From Anaerolineales bacterium (GTDB taxonomy: Bacteria > Chloroflexota > Anaerolineae > Anaerolineales > Villigracilaceae): a stretch of 39,237 nt of DNA. Position 1 is the first letter of the stretch, and each line of letters begins with the position of its first letter. The translations under genes and the position numbers were made by a program. Below, in pieces: positions 28,397 to 35,224 of the stretch. The stretch covers positions 1 to 39,237 of the forward strand of contig JADGQB010000007.1 of assembly GCA_017882145.1 (NCBI GenBank), in the 5' to 3' direction. Below the pieces are notes generated by a model, which made no database searches, had not been told where the DNA came from, and saw only the letters and a list, made by a program, of their open reading frames with translations.

Positions 28397-29572
28397 ATGA
28401 CTCATTATAAATATTTAATCATCGGTGCCGGCATGACCGCAGATGCTGCAGTTAAGGGTATTCGCGAGCTGGATCCAAATGGAAGTATCGCTTTACTTGG
28501 GAATGAAAGCAATCCACCATATGACCGCCCGCTATTAACTAAAGGCCTGTGGAAGGGAAAGCCGCTTGACAGCATTTGGCGTAAGACGGAAGAACATAAA
28601 GCAGATCTATTGCTTGGACGAAAGGTTCTTTCGATCGACCCGCAAAAGAAGCAAGTACAGGATGACCACCAGGAGAGTTATACCTATCAAAAACTGCTCC
28701 TGGCAACCGGCGGAACGCCCCACAAATTGCCGTTTGGCGGAGATAATATCATTTACTTCCGTACCCTGGAGGATTATCGGAGGTTGCGGGGTATGTGTGG
28801 ACAAAACCAGCATTTTGGTGTGATCGGCGGTGGTTTTATTGGCTCAGAGATCGCTGCAGCTCTGACCATGAATGGTGAAAGAGTGACCATGCTGTTCCCC
28901 GAAGAAGGAATTGGGGCACGCGTTTACCCGCGTGAGCTTTCCCTGTATTTGAATGGTTTCTTCTGCACGAAAGGGGTGGAACTGTTGCCCGGTACGAATG
29001 TCAAAAGCCTGAAAAAAAGCAATAATTCAAATCTTCTTATTACCGACCAGGATCATCAAGTTCCGGTTGACTGTGTGATTGCCGGGATCGGGATCCTGCC
29101 GAATGTTGAGCTGGCCCAATCTGCTGGTTTAAAAACTGGAAACGGGATCGTCGTGGACGAAATGTTGCGCACCAACGAACCTGAGATTTATGCCGCAGGA
29201 GATGTGGCGGAATTTAACCAGCTTGTCCTGGGAAAACGCCTGCGGGTCGAACATGAAGACAATGACAACGAGATGGGCAAACAGGCCGGGCGAAACATGG
29301 CTGGCGCCGACGAACCCTACCATCACCTTTCCTATTTTTACTCGGATCTATTCGAACTTGGGTATGAGGCGGTTGGCGAGCTCGATCCCCGAATGGAGAC
29401 TTTTGCGGATTGGGAGGAACCCTTCAAAAAAGGGGTGATCTACTATTTGGCCAATGGGAGGGTACGGGGGGTGTTGCTATGGAATGTTTGGGATACTGTA
29501 CCGGCTGCCCGCCTCCTGATCGCCGAACCAGGTCCATTCATTGCGGCTGACCTGAAAAAACGGCTGCCCTAA
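28397..29572 (+). CDS. FAD-dependent NAD(P)H oxidoreductase (AIF/ferredoxin-reductase type)
   Basis: A 391-residue flavoprotein with two Rossmann folds. The FAD-binding motif is YLIIGAGMTADAA (about 5-17), with Met-Thr where Gly-x-Ala is more usual. PPYDRPLLTKGLW (about 40-52) is typical of ferredoxin and rubredoxin reductases. The NAD(P)H-binding motif is FGVIGGGFIGSEIAAAL (about 140-156), and the second FAD motif is IYAAGDVAEF (about 270-279). The C-terminal domain contains a YYLANGRVRGVLLWNVWD-type segment found in AIF-like reductases. The likely partner is a ferredoxin, rubredoxin or another redox protein; none is in the window apart from the ferritin-like protein just upstream. Confidence 0.9.
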   Translation: MTHYKYLIIGAGMTADAAVKGIRELDPNGSIALLGNESNPPYDRPLLTKGLWKGKPLDSIWRKTEEHKADLLLGRKVLSIDPQKKQVQDDHQESYTYQKLLLATGGTPHKLPFGGDNIIYFRTLEDYRRLRGMCGQNQHFGVIGGGFIGSEIAAALTMNGERVTMLFPEEGIGARVYPRELSLYLNGFFCTKGVELLPGTNVKSLKKSNNSNLLITDQDHQVPVDCVIAGIGILPNVELAQSAGLKTGNGIVVDEMLRTNEPEIYAAGDVAEFNQLVLGKRLRVEHEDNDNEMGKQAGRNMAGADEPYHHLSYFYSDLFELGYEAVGELDPRMETFADWEEPFKKGVIYYLANGRVRGVLLWNVWDTVPAARLLIAEPGPFIAADLKKRLP

Positions 29573-29630
29573 GATCTGAGCCAATGGTGTCGATGATTAG
29601 CCCAATTTTTTATTATCGTAAAGAGATCCC

Positions 29631-29990
29631 ATGGATGAATTAGCGCAACTGCATTGTAGTCGCATAGAAGCGACCACACCACGGCTTAGCGAACCTGAGG
29701 CACACCAATTAATGGCAAAACTGCCTGGCTGGCAGATGCCCGAAAAAGATGGTGAACTGCGCTTGGAGAAAGTTTTCAAGTTCGAAGATTTTCGTAATGC
29801 TCTGGCTTTCACCAACCAGATCGCACAATTGGCCAATGAAGAGGACCATCATCCTTCTATTCTTACTGAATGGGGAAAAGTAACCTTTTCCTGGTGGACC
29901 CACAAAATAAAAGGTCTGCACCAGAACGACTTTATCATGGCCGCAAAAACTGAACAAATTTATGGAGGCCGGTATGCAAGCCATTCTTGA
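29631..29990 (+). CDS. phhB: pterin-4a-carbinolamine dehydratase
   Basis: Dehydrates 4a-hydroxytetrahydropterin, so that the cofactor of aromatic amino acid hydroxylases can be recycled. It has 119 residues. The family signature EEDHHPSI (His73, His74) is followed by WGKVTFSWWTHKIKGLHQND, as in PCD/DCoH proteins. The first 30 residues are a normal N-terminal extension. It overlaps the next gene, GTP cyclohydrolase I, by 17 bases, so a pterin role is well supported. No aromatic amino acid hydroxylase is encoded here. Confidence 0.93.
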   Translation: MDELAQLHCSRIEATTPRLSEPEAHQLMAKLPGWQMPEKDGELRLEKVFKFEDFRNALAFTNQIAQLANEEDHHPSILTEWGKVTFSWWTHKIKGLHQNDFIMAAKTEQIYGGRYASHS

Positions 29991-30624
29991 ATATAAAGAG
30001 GAAGAACTCAATGAAGTGGTCGATCTGATAAAACGTAAAATCCCTGAGGCGCAGAAGCGCAAATTTGAAGGTTATGCGGCCGAAATCCTTGGCGCCCTCG
30101 GTATGGAATTGAACACTCCGAGTACAGCCGATACCCCCTGTCGTTTCATTCAGGCGTTAATCGATGCCACAGAGGGGTACGACGGGGATCCAAAGTTGAT
30201 CAAAACCTTCCAGACTGAATGCCGCGGCGAACCGGACTGCCATCTGAGCCAGGTGATCGAAGGTCCAATCCGTTTCTTTTCTTTATGCGAGCATCATGCC
30301 TTCCCTTTCTTTGGCGATGCATATGTCGGTTACATCGCCCACGAGAACATCCTTGGCATCTCCAAACTGACTCGGCTCGTGCATCTATTTTCCAAACGAT
30401 TCGCGGTCCAGGAGAGGATTGGGCAGCAGGTGGCCGATACCCTTGAAGCGATGCTCCATCCACACGGCGTTGCAGTGTATCTGGAAGCGCATCATCTCTG
30501 TGTTCAGATGCGCGGGGTCAGGGAATTGGCGCCTCTGACACGCACCACGGTCTGGCGGGGATATTACGCCAATGATGCCTCCCTCCGGGATGAATTTTTT
30601 ACCAGCTGCGGTTTGAAACGATAA
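29974..30624 (+). CDS. folE: GTP cyclohydrolase I
   Basis: Converts GTP to 7,8-dihydroneopterin triphosphate, the first step to folate or tetrahydropterins. It has 216 residues from the ATG at 29974, chosen because GGAGG (29964-29968) lies five bases upstream; an ATG at 29962 would leave no site. Zinc ligands are visible as FSLCEHHAFPF (Cys near 105, His near 108) and HHLCVQMRG (Cys near 176). TPCRFIQAL (about 54-62) and VQERIGQQVADTL (about 145-157) also match. The position just after pterin dehydratase suggests a tetrahydropterin cofactor pathway. Confidence 0.95.
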   Translation: MQAILEYKEEELNEVVDLIKRKIPEAQKRKFEGYAAEILGALGMELNTPSTADTPCRFIQALIDATEGYDGDPKLIKTFQTECRGEPDCHLSQVIEGPIRFFSLCEHHAFPFFGDAYVGYIAHENILGISKLTRLVHLFSKRFAVQERIGQQVADTLEAMLHPHGVAVYLEAHHLCVQMRGVRELAPLTRTTVWRGYYANDASLRDEFFTSCGLKR

Positions 30625-30648
30625 GCATTCACCCGGCAGGGATATAGC

Positions 30649-31392
30649 ATGAAAAATCAGGAAGATATGTCCCTCAATGGAAAAACAATCCTCATTACCG
30701 GAGCAGCCCTCCGGATCGGCCGTTCGCTGGCTCTGGCAGTTGCCCAGGCTGGCGGTGATGTTGTAATACACTACGGAAAATCACAAAAAGAAGCGGAAAG
30801 CCTCAAGTTGGAGATCCAGGCAGCCGGCCGGAAGGCATTTATCCTGCAGGCGGACCTGACAGACCCTGCCCAGGTGGTGGATTTGATTCCAAGAGCCTGG
30901 AAGTATGCTCCCATATTTGCCCTTGTGAACAATGCCTCGGTTTTCGAACCGATCGGCTGGGAGGATACCAGCCTGGAGCAATGGAACCTGGCCATGATGG
31001 TCAACCTGACGGCGCCATTCCTGCTCAGCCAGGCCTTCGCCCGCTCTGTGGAACCCGGAGGGGACGGACGCATCGTCAATTTGATCGATTGGCGCGGCCT
31101 TCGCCCCGGGCCTGATCACCTGCCGTATACGATCAGTAATTCCGCCCTGGCCGCCCTGACACACTCTCTTGCCATCGCCCTGGCACCCCGCATAATCGTG
31201 AATGGGCTGGCATTGGGAGCCATTCTGGCCCCAAGCAACGGGGCGCCCACTAAAGTAAACCTCGATCTGATTCCTGCACACAGATGGGCCAACCTGGAAG
31301 AGGTGGGGCAGGCTCTGATCTTTTTGCTGGACGGTCCGGCGTATATTACTGGAGAGATCATTCATGTTGATGGGGGTAGACACCTGGTATAG
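30649..31392 (+). CDS. SDR-family pteridine-reductase-like protein lacking the catalytic Lys
   Basis: A 247-residue short-chain dehydrogenase close to pteridine reductase/FolM. It has the N-terminal cofactor motif TGAALRIGRSLA (18-29), VNNAS (93-97), Asp147 with Tyr160 thirteen residues later (the same spacing as the catalytic Asp and Tyr of protozoan PTR1), and a C-terminal GEIIHVDGG. The active site normally reads YxxxK; here it is YTISN, with Asn164 in place of Lys. Activity may therefore be lost or changed. It sits 24 bases after folE, consistent with reduction of dihydropterin to tetrahydropterin if active. Other SDR substrates are possible. Confidence 0.82.
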   Translation: MKNQEDMSLNGKTILITGAALRIGRSLALAVAQAGGDVVIHYGKSQKEAESLKLEIQAAGRKAFILQADLTDPAQVVDLIPRAWKYAPIFALVNNASVFEPIGWEDTSLEQWNLAMMVNLTAPFLLSQAFARSVEPGGDGRIVNLIDWRGLRPGPDHLPYTISNSALAALTHSLAIALAPRIIVNGLALGAILAPSNGAPTKVNLDLIPAHRWANLEEVGQALIFLLDGPAYITGEIIHVDGGRHLV

Positions 31393-31403
31393 GACTCGAT
31401 ATA

Positions 31404-31473
31404 CCTCCCCCAAGTGGCGGAGATAAACACTCCCCTGCGGATGGATGCGGACGGGGAGTGTTCGTTGTAATAT
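31404..31473 (+). repeat. dispersed hairpin-promoter element, copy 4
   Basis: CCTCCCCCAAGTGGCGGAG forms hairpin 1; AAACACTCCCCTGC and the right arm ACGGGGAGTGTT form hairpin 2 around GGATGCGG. A -10-like TAATAT (31468-31473) follows the loop motif by 17 bases and ends six bases before the ATG of the receiver gene. That places the predicted transcript start on or next to the A of the ATG, so the mRNA may be leaderless; no ribosome binding site is present. Confidence 0.75.
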
Positions 31474-31479
31474 GAAACT

Positions 31480-31851
31480 ATGACACGCGTATATTTAGCC
31501 GATGCCCAACACGAAGAGCGCTCTGCACTTCACCTGTTGTTGCTGGACCTCAACATGGTCGTGGTCGGTGAAGCCGCCGATTGGACCACTACTTTGGCCC
31601 AGGCCCCAGCTACCTTACTGGATATGCTGTTGGTGGATTGGGACTTGCTGCCGGTTAGTCAGGGAGTGCAATCCCTGGCAGAGTTGCGCCAGGCCTGTCC
31701 AAATGCGATCGTGGTTGTCCTCATCAGTCATATGGATGCCCGCCATCAGGCCGCCCTCTCCGCCGGCGCGGATGCATTTATCAGCAAAGGAGAGACTCCT
31801 GAACGCGTCGCCGAACGCCTGCGAGCCGCGGCAGAAAGCATCCGCATTTAG
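31480..31851 (+). CDS. stand-alone response-regulator receiver domain
   Basis: A 123-residue CheY-like receiver with no output domain. The phosphoacceptor is Asp53 (LLVDWDLLP), the switch Ser is near 83 (LISH) and the conserved Lys is 103 (ISKG). At the N-terminal acidic site only Asp8 is clear (LADAQHEE). The ATG at 31480 is fixed by the first strand of the fold (TRVYLADAQ), yet it has no ribosome binding site; repeat copy 4 immediately upstream supplies a possible promoter for a leaderless transcript. No histidine kinase is in the window. A single-domain receiver could act in a phosphorelay or by direct protein contact. Confidence 0.88.
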   Translation: MTRVYLADAQHEERSALHLLLLDLNMVVVGEAADWTTTLAQAPATLLDMLLVDWDLLPVSQGVQSLAELRQACPNAIVVVLISHMDARHQAALSAGADAFISKGETPERVAERLRAAAESIRI

Positions 31852-31904
31852 GTTTTGCCGGGCGAGTCTCAAAACGGGTAAGTGGTTTGAAAAACCGGCG
31901 CAAT

Positions 31905-31944
31905 AAGCTGCCCCGAGCGCCGGCGCAAACTGGGACAGCTTTTT
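31905..31944 (+). terminator. possible intrinsic terminator after the receiver gene
   Basis: AAGCTG-CCC (from 31905) can pair with GGG-A-CAGCTT, leaving one bulged A. Five T follow at 31940-31944. A nested perfect seven-base inverted repeat, CCGGCGC/GCGCCGG (31895-31901 and 31917-31923), could compete with it. It would separate the receiver transcript from csbD, or act as an attenuator of it. Confidence 0.45.
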
Positions 31945-31966
31945 CAAATGATCGGAGGATCAAACG

Positions 31967-32182
31967 ATGAACAAAGATATATTAACAGGCAAATGGAAAC
32001 AAATCCGAGGCCAGGCCAAAGGCTGGTGGGGCAAACTCACCGACGATGACCTGGACCGGGCCAATGGCAAGCTCGACGTCCTGACCGGCCTTCTTCAGGA
32101 AAAGTATGGCTATACCCGCCAGCGCGCTGCCGATGAGATCGATAAGCGAATGAAGGAGTTTGAGGCCGGCTTGAAAAAGTAA
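31967..32182 (+). CDS. csbD: CsbD-family stress protein
   Basis: A 71-residue hydrophilic protein of the CsbD family, a general stress protein of unknown biochemical role (sigma-B controlled in Bacillus). It has the family pattern: GKWKQIRGQAKGWWGKLTDDDL (about 8-29), then GKLDVLTGLLQEKYGYTRQ (about 34-52) and a charged C terminus. A GATCGGAGGA ribosome binding site precedes the ATG. It begins a run of small stress genes that continues to 35072. Confidence 0.93.
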   Translation: MNKDILTGKWKQIRGQAKGWWGKLTDDDLDRANGKLDVLTGLLQEKYGYTRQRAADEIDKRMKEFEAGLKK

Positions 32183-32308
32183 ACGCCACCCGTTCTCGCC
32201 AAACGATCGGAGATGCGCCATAACCCCTCCCTCCGGGAAGGTGAATGATTGATTACAAACATACACGGTATTCCGTGCAATCTGGACCTACTCATTGGAG
32301 ATACGAAA

Positions 32309-32575
32309 ATGAATATCATCATCTACTTAATTGTTGCCGCAGTGATCGGTTGGATCGCGACCGAGCTCATGCATGACCGTTCAAACCTGCTCATTAATAT
32401 CGTTGTGGCCGTCCTGGGTGCATTCCTGGCCGGTTACTTCCTCAGCCCCATCTTCCACGTTGGGACGATCAACCAGGCCATCACCATTCCGACCATGCTG
32501 TTGACCCTTGCGGGTGCCGTCATCCTGCTGTTTGTTGTCAATCTCTTCCGCAGAAGCAGCCGGCACTCACGCTAG
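32309..32575 (+). CDS. GlsB/YeaQ/YmgE-family stress membrane protein (copy 1)
   Basis: An 88-residue inner-membrane protein with three hydrophobic segments (about 3-18, 30-48 and 60-80), of the transglycosylase-associated/GlsB family, induced by envelope or general stress in other bacteria. It has GWIATELMHDRSNLLINIVVAVLGAFLAGY, with the helix-turn-helix spacing of the family. The ATG at 32309 is chosen because TTGGAG precedes it. The homologue at 37057 is closer to the family type; this copy is the more divergent. Confidence 0.8.
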   Translation: MNIIIYLIVAAVIGWIATELMHDRSNLLINIVVAVLGAFLAGYFLSPIFHVGTINQAITIPTMLLTLAGAVILLFVVNLFRRSSRHSR

Positions 32576-32594
32576 TTCTTTAAGTATCCTGGAA

Positions 32595-32656
32595 ATGCAG
32601 GCCGGTTGCATCATTGCAACCCTCGTAAAGGATTGTACGGAAAGACCGGCCTGTAT
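32595..32656 (+). promoter_or_regulatory. branched RNA structure before the YggT gene
   Basis: A 12-pair stem, ATGCAGGCCGGT with ACCGGCCTGTAT (one G-T wobble), closes a 38-base loop that itself can fold (TGCA-tcat-TGCA, or the alternative GGTTGC/GCAACC, which shares bases with the long stem). It ends 14-15 bases before the AAAGGAG of the YggT gene and has no T-run, so it is not an ordinary terminator. It could be a leader element or a processing site; the mutually exclusive pairing suggests a switch. It matches no riboswitch class I know. Confidence 0.5.
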
Positions 32657-32681
32657 GCTTTCATTGGTAAAGGAGTTCAAA

Positions 32682-33080
32682 ATGGCAATCAATACGGTAT
32701 CAGAAGTTCAAACGACCCAAAAAGAACCCGAACGTGAACGACGAATTTTCACCTTCAAAGCCACCCAGGTGGTCTGGCTGTTACTCAGCATATTCGAAGC
32801 ATTGCTGGCGCTGCGCTTCGTCTTGAAACTGATCGGGGCCAACCCGGCCAGCCCGTTTGCGGTTGCTCTTTATGGTTTCACCGGCCTGTTCCTGTTCCCC
32901 TTTACAAGCTTGATCGGGGCACCTGCATTGGGCGGCATGGTATTGGAAGTCTCAACCTTGATCGCCATGCTGGTCTATGGCTTGATTGCATGGGCGGTTG
33001 AAAGAATAATCTTTGTGATCTTCTATCGCCCGCGCGGACCCGTCACGGAAACCACCACCACCGATCAGCACTCTCAATAA
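32682..33080 (+). CDS. YggT-family membrane protein
   Basis: A 132-residue membrane protein with a hydrophilic Glu/Arg-rich N terminus (1-27) and three hydrophobic stretches (about 30-55, 62-80 and 90-115). The ALLALRFVLKLIGANPASPF segment and the following GFTGLFLFPF segment are typical of one YggT-like subgroup. Role unknown; some YggT relatives affect osmotic stress or cell division. The ATG at 32682 has AAAGGAG seven bases upstream; start codons further upstream would cross the structured leader and are rejected. Confidence 0.78.
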   Translation: MAINTVSEVQTTQKEPERERRIFTFKATQVVWLLLSIFEALLALRFVLKLIGANPASPFAVALYGFTGLFLFPFTSLIGAPALGGMVLEVSTLIAMLVYGLIAWAVERIIFVIFYRPRGPVTETTTTDQHSQ

Positions 33081-33095
33081 AATAAAGGGAAAAGT

Positions 33096-33287
33096 ATGGA
33101 CAATCCGTCTGATAATTACAAATCGAATCCGGGTACCCAATCGGGCCCCTTACAGACCTTATTAGGGACTATCGAAAGCCTCATCAGACCGGTGATCGGA
33201 TTATTTACATTGACAGATGATGAGCAAGCCAAGGCTGGCATCTATCTGGGCGGCGAAGGCCGTGATTTTGATCAAGGAGATGATTAA
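33096..33287 (+). CDS. small protein of unknown function, stress island
   Basis: A 63-residue protein with no family I recognise. Residues 1-18 are polar (Asn, Ser, Asp, Gly), 19-40 form a possible amphipathic or short membrane helix (LQTLLGTIESLIRPVIGLF), and the C terminus is acidic (GEGRDFDQGDD). An AAAGGGAAAAG precedes the ATG. It lies 15 bases after the YggT gene and its stop adjoins the YtxH start, so it is probably a real gene of the same transcript. Confidence 0.6.
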   Translation: MDNPSDNYKSNPGTQSGPLQTLLGTIESLIRPVIGLFTLTDDEQAKAGIYLGGEGRDFDQGDD

Positions 33288-33641
33288 ATGGAAAACAATA
33301 CCGAAGAGAACGTCTACAACAAGTTTGGACCTTTGGCCGTATTAATTGGCGCATTGGTCGGCGGCCTGGCCGGCGCGACCGCCATGTGGCTGTTTGCTCC
33401 CCAATCCGGAAGACGGACACGCGCCCAAATTCAAAACAAAACCATCCAGTTGCGTGACCAAACGACCAAGAATATCAAGAAAGCAGTTGCGCAGGTTCGT
33501 ACTGAAACCGACAAGCTCACAGCTGGAGTATCGGAGAAGGCCGGAGAACTGAAACAGCTTGGCCAGGATAAGCTCGTTCAACAGATGGACCGTGTGACCG
33601 CAGCTCTGGACGCCGGCAAAACGGTAGTTGAGACTGCTTGA
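33288..33641 (+). CDS. YtxH-domain membrane-anchored protein
   Basis: A 117-residue protein with one membrane helix (about 14-37, LAVLIGALVGGLAGATAMWLF) followed directly by the APQSGRRTRAQI motif of the YtxH family (named for a general stress protein of Bacillus). Residues 45-115 form a long helix rich in Lys, Gln and Thr with heptad spacing, likely a coiled coil. AAGGAG precedes the ATG, which directly follows the stop of the upstream gene. The role is not known; the family is often stress-induced. Confidence 0.87.
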   Translation: MENNTEENVYNKFGPLAVLIGALVGGLAGATAMWLFAPQSGRRTRAQIQNKTIQLRDQTTKNIKKAVAQVRTETDKLTAGVSEKAGELKQLGQDKLVQQMDRVTAALDAGKTVVETA

Positions 33642-33729
33642 GATCAGATAATCCATATCCGGCCTGGCGGTTGACAAGGAACGCTGACCTGAAAACCGCC
33701 ATTCATTTAGGTTTGAGAGGAGCACCACT

Positions 33730-33885
33730 ATGAGATTCACCAAAAATATAGGCTTCCTGTTGTTAGCAATCTTCCTCATCCTGTACGGGCTGATTGCATT
33801 GTTCAGCTTGAGCTTCGCGGGCCTGGGCGTGATCATGGGGCTGCTCGCCATAGCGGCTGGAATCTTCATCCTGCTGGGCCGCTAA
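33730..33885 (+). CDS. 51-residue two-helix membrane protein
   Basis: A very small membrane protein: MRFTKNIG, then two hydrophobic helices (about 8-25 and 31-49) separated by a short LSFAGLG turn, ending in LLGR. A good GAGGAG lies nine bases before the ATG. It resembles small membrane proteins placed next to stress genes in Chloroflexota and Bacteroidota, but I cannot name a family. It is too short for many gene finders. Confidence 0.7.
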   Translation: MRFTKNIGFLLLAIFLILYGLIALFSLSFAGLGVIMGLLAIAAGIFILLGR

Positions 33886-33943
33886 TCGACCTCCACCCGG
33901 CATTGAGCCGGGACCTACTAGTGACCGATAAAGGAGAAACCTT

Positions 33944-34102
33944 ATGATTTGGACCATCATTGTAATTCTATTAATATTATGGCTGCTCGGCTTTTTCGGC
34001 CGGAGGATCAGCCCAAGCTTCCCGCAGACCGGCGGGTGGATCCATATTCTGATCGTTATTGTGGTCATCCTGGTGATCTTGAACCTCCTGCATGTCATTT
34101 AG
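33944..34102 (+). CDS. Lmo0937-like (DUF5670) small membrane protein
   Basis: A 52-residue membrane protein with the pattern of the Lmo0937/DUF5670 family: MIWTIIVILLILWLLGFF (1-18), a short polar link with QTGGWIHILIVI, and a second helix to the C terminus. AAAGGAG precedes the ATG. An inverted repeat CCCGGC/GCCGGG (33896-33912), without a T-run, lies between it and the previous small gene. Function unknown; the family often accompanies CsbD and YtxH genes. Confidence 0.72.
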   Translation: MIWTIIVILLILWLLGFFGRRISPSFPQTGGWIHILIVIVVILVILNLLHVI

Positions 34103-34109
34103 TTCCGTG

Positions 34110-34243
34110 CTTCGACGATCAAACCGGATCTGTCGAAGCGGATGACCTCTTCATTTTGCCAGTCCGCAAAGCAATCTGGCCACCCAGTCTAACGGCTGGG
34201 TGGCCAAGATTGTTGGACGGTATTGATTCCCGGCCTGCCGGGA
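34110..34243. repeat. three consecutive inverted repeats before the CBS gene
   Basis: In the 174-base gap there are three separate inverted repeats: CTTCGAC/GTCGAAG (34110-34138), a perfect 11-base pair TGGCCACCCAG/CTGGGTGGCCA with an eight-base loop (34177-34206), and CCCGGC/GCCGGG with a tight loop (34228-34241). None is followed by a T-run. The 11-base stem could be a bidirectional pause site or a protein-binding site. No promoter hexamers stand out. Confidence 0.45.
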
Positions 34244-34276
34244 GATTATTCCTATTCAAAAGAGGAGAACTAGAAT

Positions 34277-34714
34277 ATGAAGAAATGTGAAGAAGTAATG
34301 ACAAAAAAAACCGTTTGCTGCCTGCCAAATGACATGGTGGCAAAAGCGGCACAATTGATGAAACGCGAGAACATCGGTGCGATACTTGTAATTGAAGATC
34401 AACAGACTCAAAAGTTGGTCGGTATCGTAACCGATCGTGATCTGGCTTTGAAGATTGTGGCTGAAGAGCGCGATGCCAAATCCACGAAAGTGGAGTCGAT
34501 AATGTCGCGCAAGGTGGTGACTTGCCGCGCTGAAGATGATTTGCAGAAAGCGCTGGACGCGATGTCCGAGCATCAATTGCGCCGCATTCCAGTTGTGGAC
34601 AACGGCAACAAGATTTTGGGGATTATTGCCCAGGCGGATGTGGCAACTCGCGTTAACCAACCGGAAAAAACTGCCGAAGTAGTAAAGCAAATTTCGCAAG
34701 CTAACGAGAAGTAA
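34277..34714 (+). CDS. CBS-domain pair protein
   Basis: A 145-residue protein made of two CBS domains (about 1-62 and 70-132), forming one Bateman module that usually binds adenine nucleotides and senses energy state. It has MTKKTVCCLPND and LVGIVTDRDLALKIV in the first half, and MSRKVVTCRAEDD and LRRIPVVDNGNKILGIIAQAD in the second. There is no attached effector domain. AGAGGAG precedes the ATG. The gene lies in the stress island and is followed by an HU gene. Confidence 0.93.
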   Translation: MKKCEEVMTKKTVCCLPNDMVAKAAQLMKRENIGAILVIEDQQTQKLVGIVTDRDLALKIVAEERDAKSTKVESIMSRKVVTCRAEDDLQKALDAMSEHQLRRIPVVDNGNKILGIIAQADVATRVNQPEKTAEVVKQISQANEK

Positions 34715-34763
34715 TAAGCTTGTTATCGTCAAGAAAACGATTGATAAGCAAAAGAGATAAGAA

Positions 34764-35072
34764 ATGACTGACAAAAGAATGAGCAAGTCCCAGTTCGTGG
34801 CAGCCCTTTCCGAGAAAAGTGGCCTCACTAAGTTGCAAGCCACCTCCGCGCTCGATACGATCAACGCGATCGTGGCCGAGCAACTCGGTAAGCGCGGACC
34901 CGGCGAAGTTATCCTCCCAGGCCTGCTTAAACTCAATGTCGTAGACAAGCCGGCTACGCCTAAGCACGAAGGCATTAACCCATTCACCAAGCAGCCGATG
35001 ACCTACAAGGCAAAAGCGGCCAGCAAAGTGATCAAGGTAAGGCCTCTCAAAGCGCTGAAAGACTCCGTATAA
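34764..35072 (+). CDS. HU-family DNA-binding protein
   Basis: A 102-residue histone-like protein that bends and compacts DNA. It has MSKSQFVAALSEKSGLTKLQA (about 6-26) and GEVILPGLLKLNVVDKPA (about 47-64). The beta-arm region reads INPFTKQPMTYKAKAAS, a variant of the GRNPxTGE arm, and the end is VIKVRPLKALKDSV. The arm variant and longer N terminus suggest a divergent HU with its own targets. Start codons at 34764 and 34779 are both possible. Confidence 0.92.
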   Translation: MTDKRMSKSQFVAALSEKSGLTKLQATSALDTINAIVAEQLGKRGPGEVILPGLLKLNVVDKPATPKHEGINPFTKQPMTYKAKAASKVIKVRPLKALKDSV

Positions 35073-35078
35073 GTATCT

Positions 35079-35124
35079 GCCAACTGCCTGCCTTCTTGCA
35101 AGTGCGGTTGGCGACTTCTTTTCT
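35079..35124 (+). terminator. intrinsic terminator after the HU gene
   Basis: GCCAACTGC (35079-35087) pairs with GCGGTTGGC (35104-35112), one G-T wobble, with a loop of 16 bases that can form an inner CTTGCAAG stem. It is followed by the T-rich ACTTCTTTTCTT. It marks the end of the stress island transcript, seven bases after the HU stop. Confidence 0.65.
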
Positions 35125-35224
35125 TGCCGGACAGTCAGATAAACTGCGACCCGGTTTTCTAGTCGGGTGGCCAGGGGTGTTTTTCTACTTCCGGGCCATT
35201 TACATGTAATTTGTAGGAGTTGCG

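Noticed and set aside
32508-32681. Upstream extension of the YggT gene
   Set aside because: It overlaps the end of the GlsB gene and crosses the structured leader; the internal ATG at 32682 has a strong ribosome binding site.
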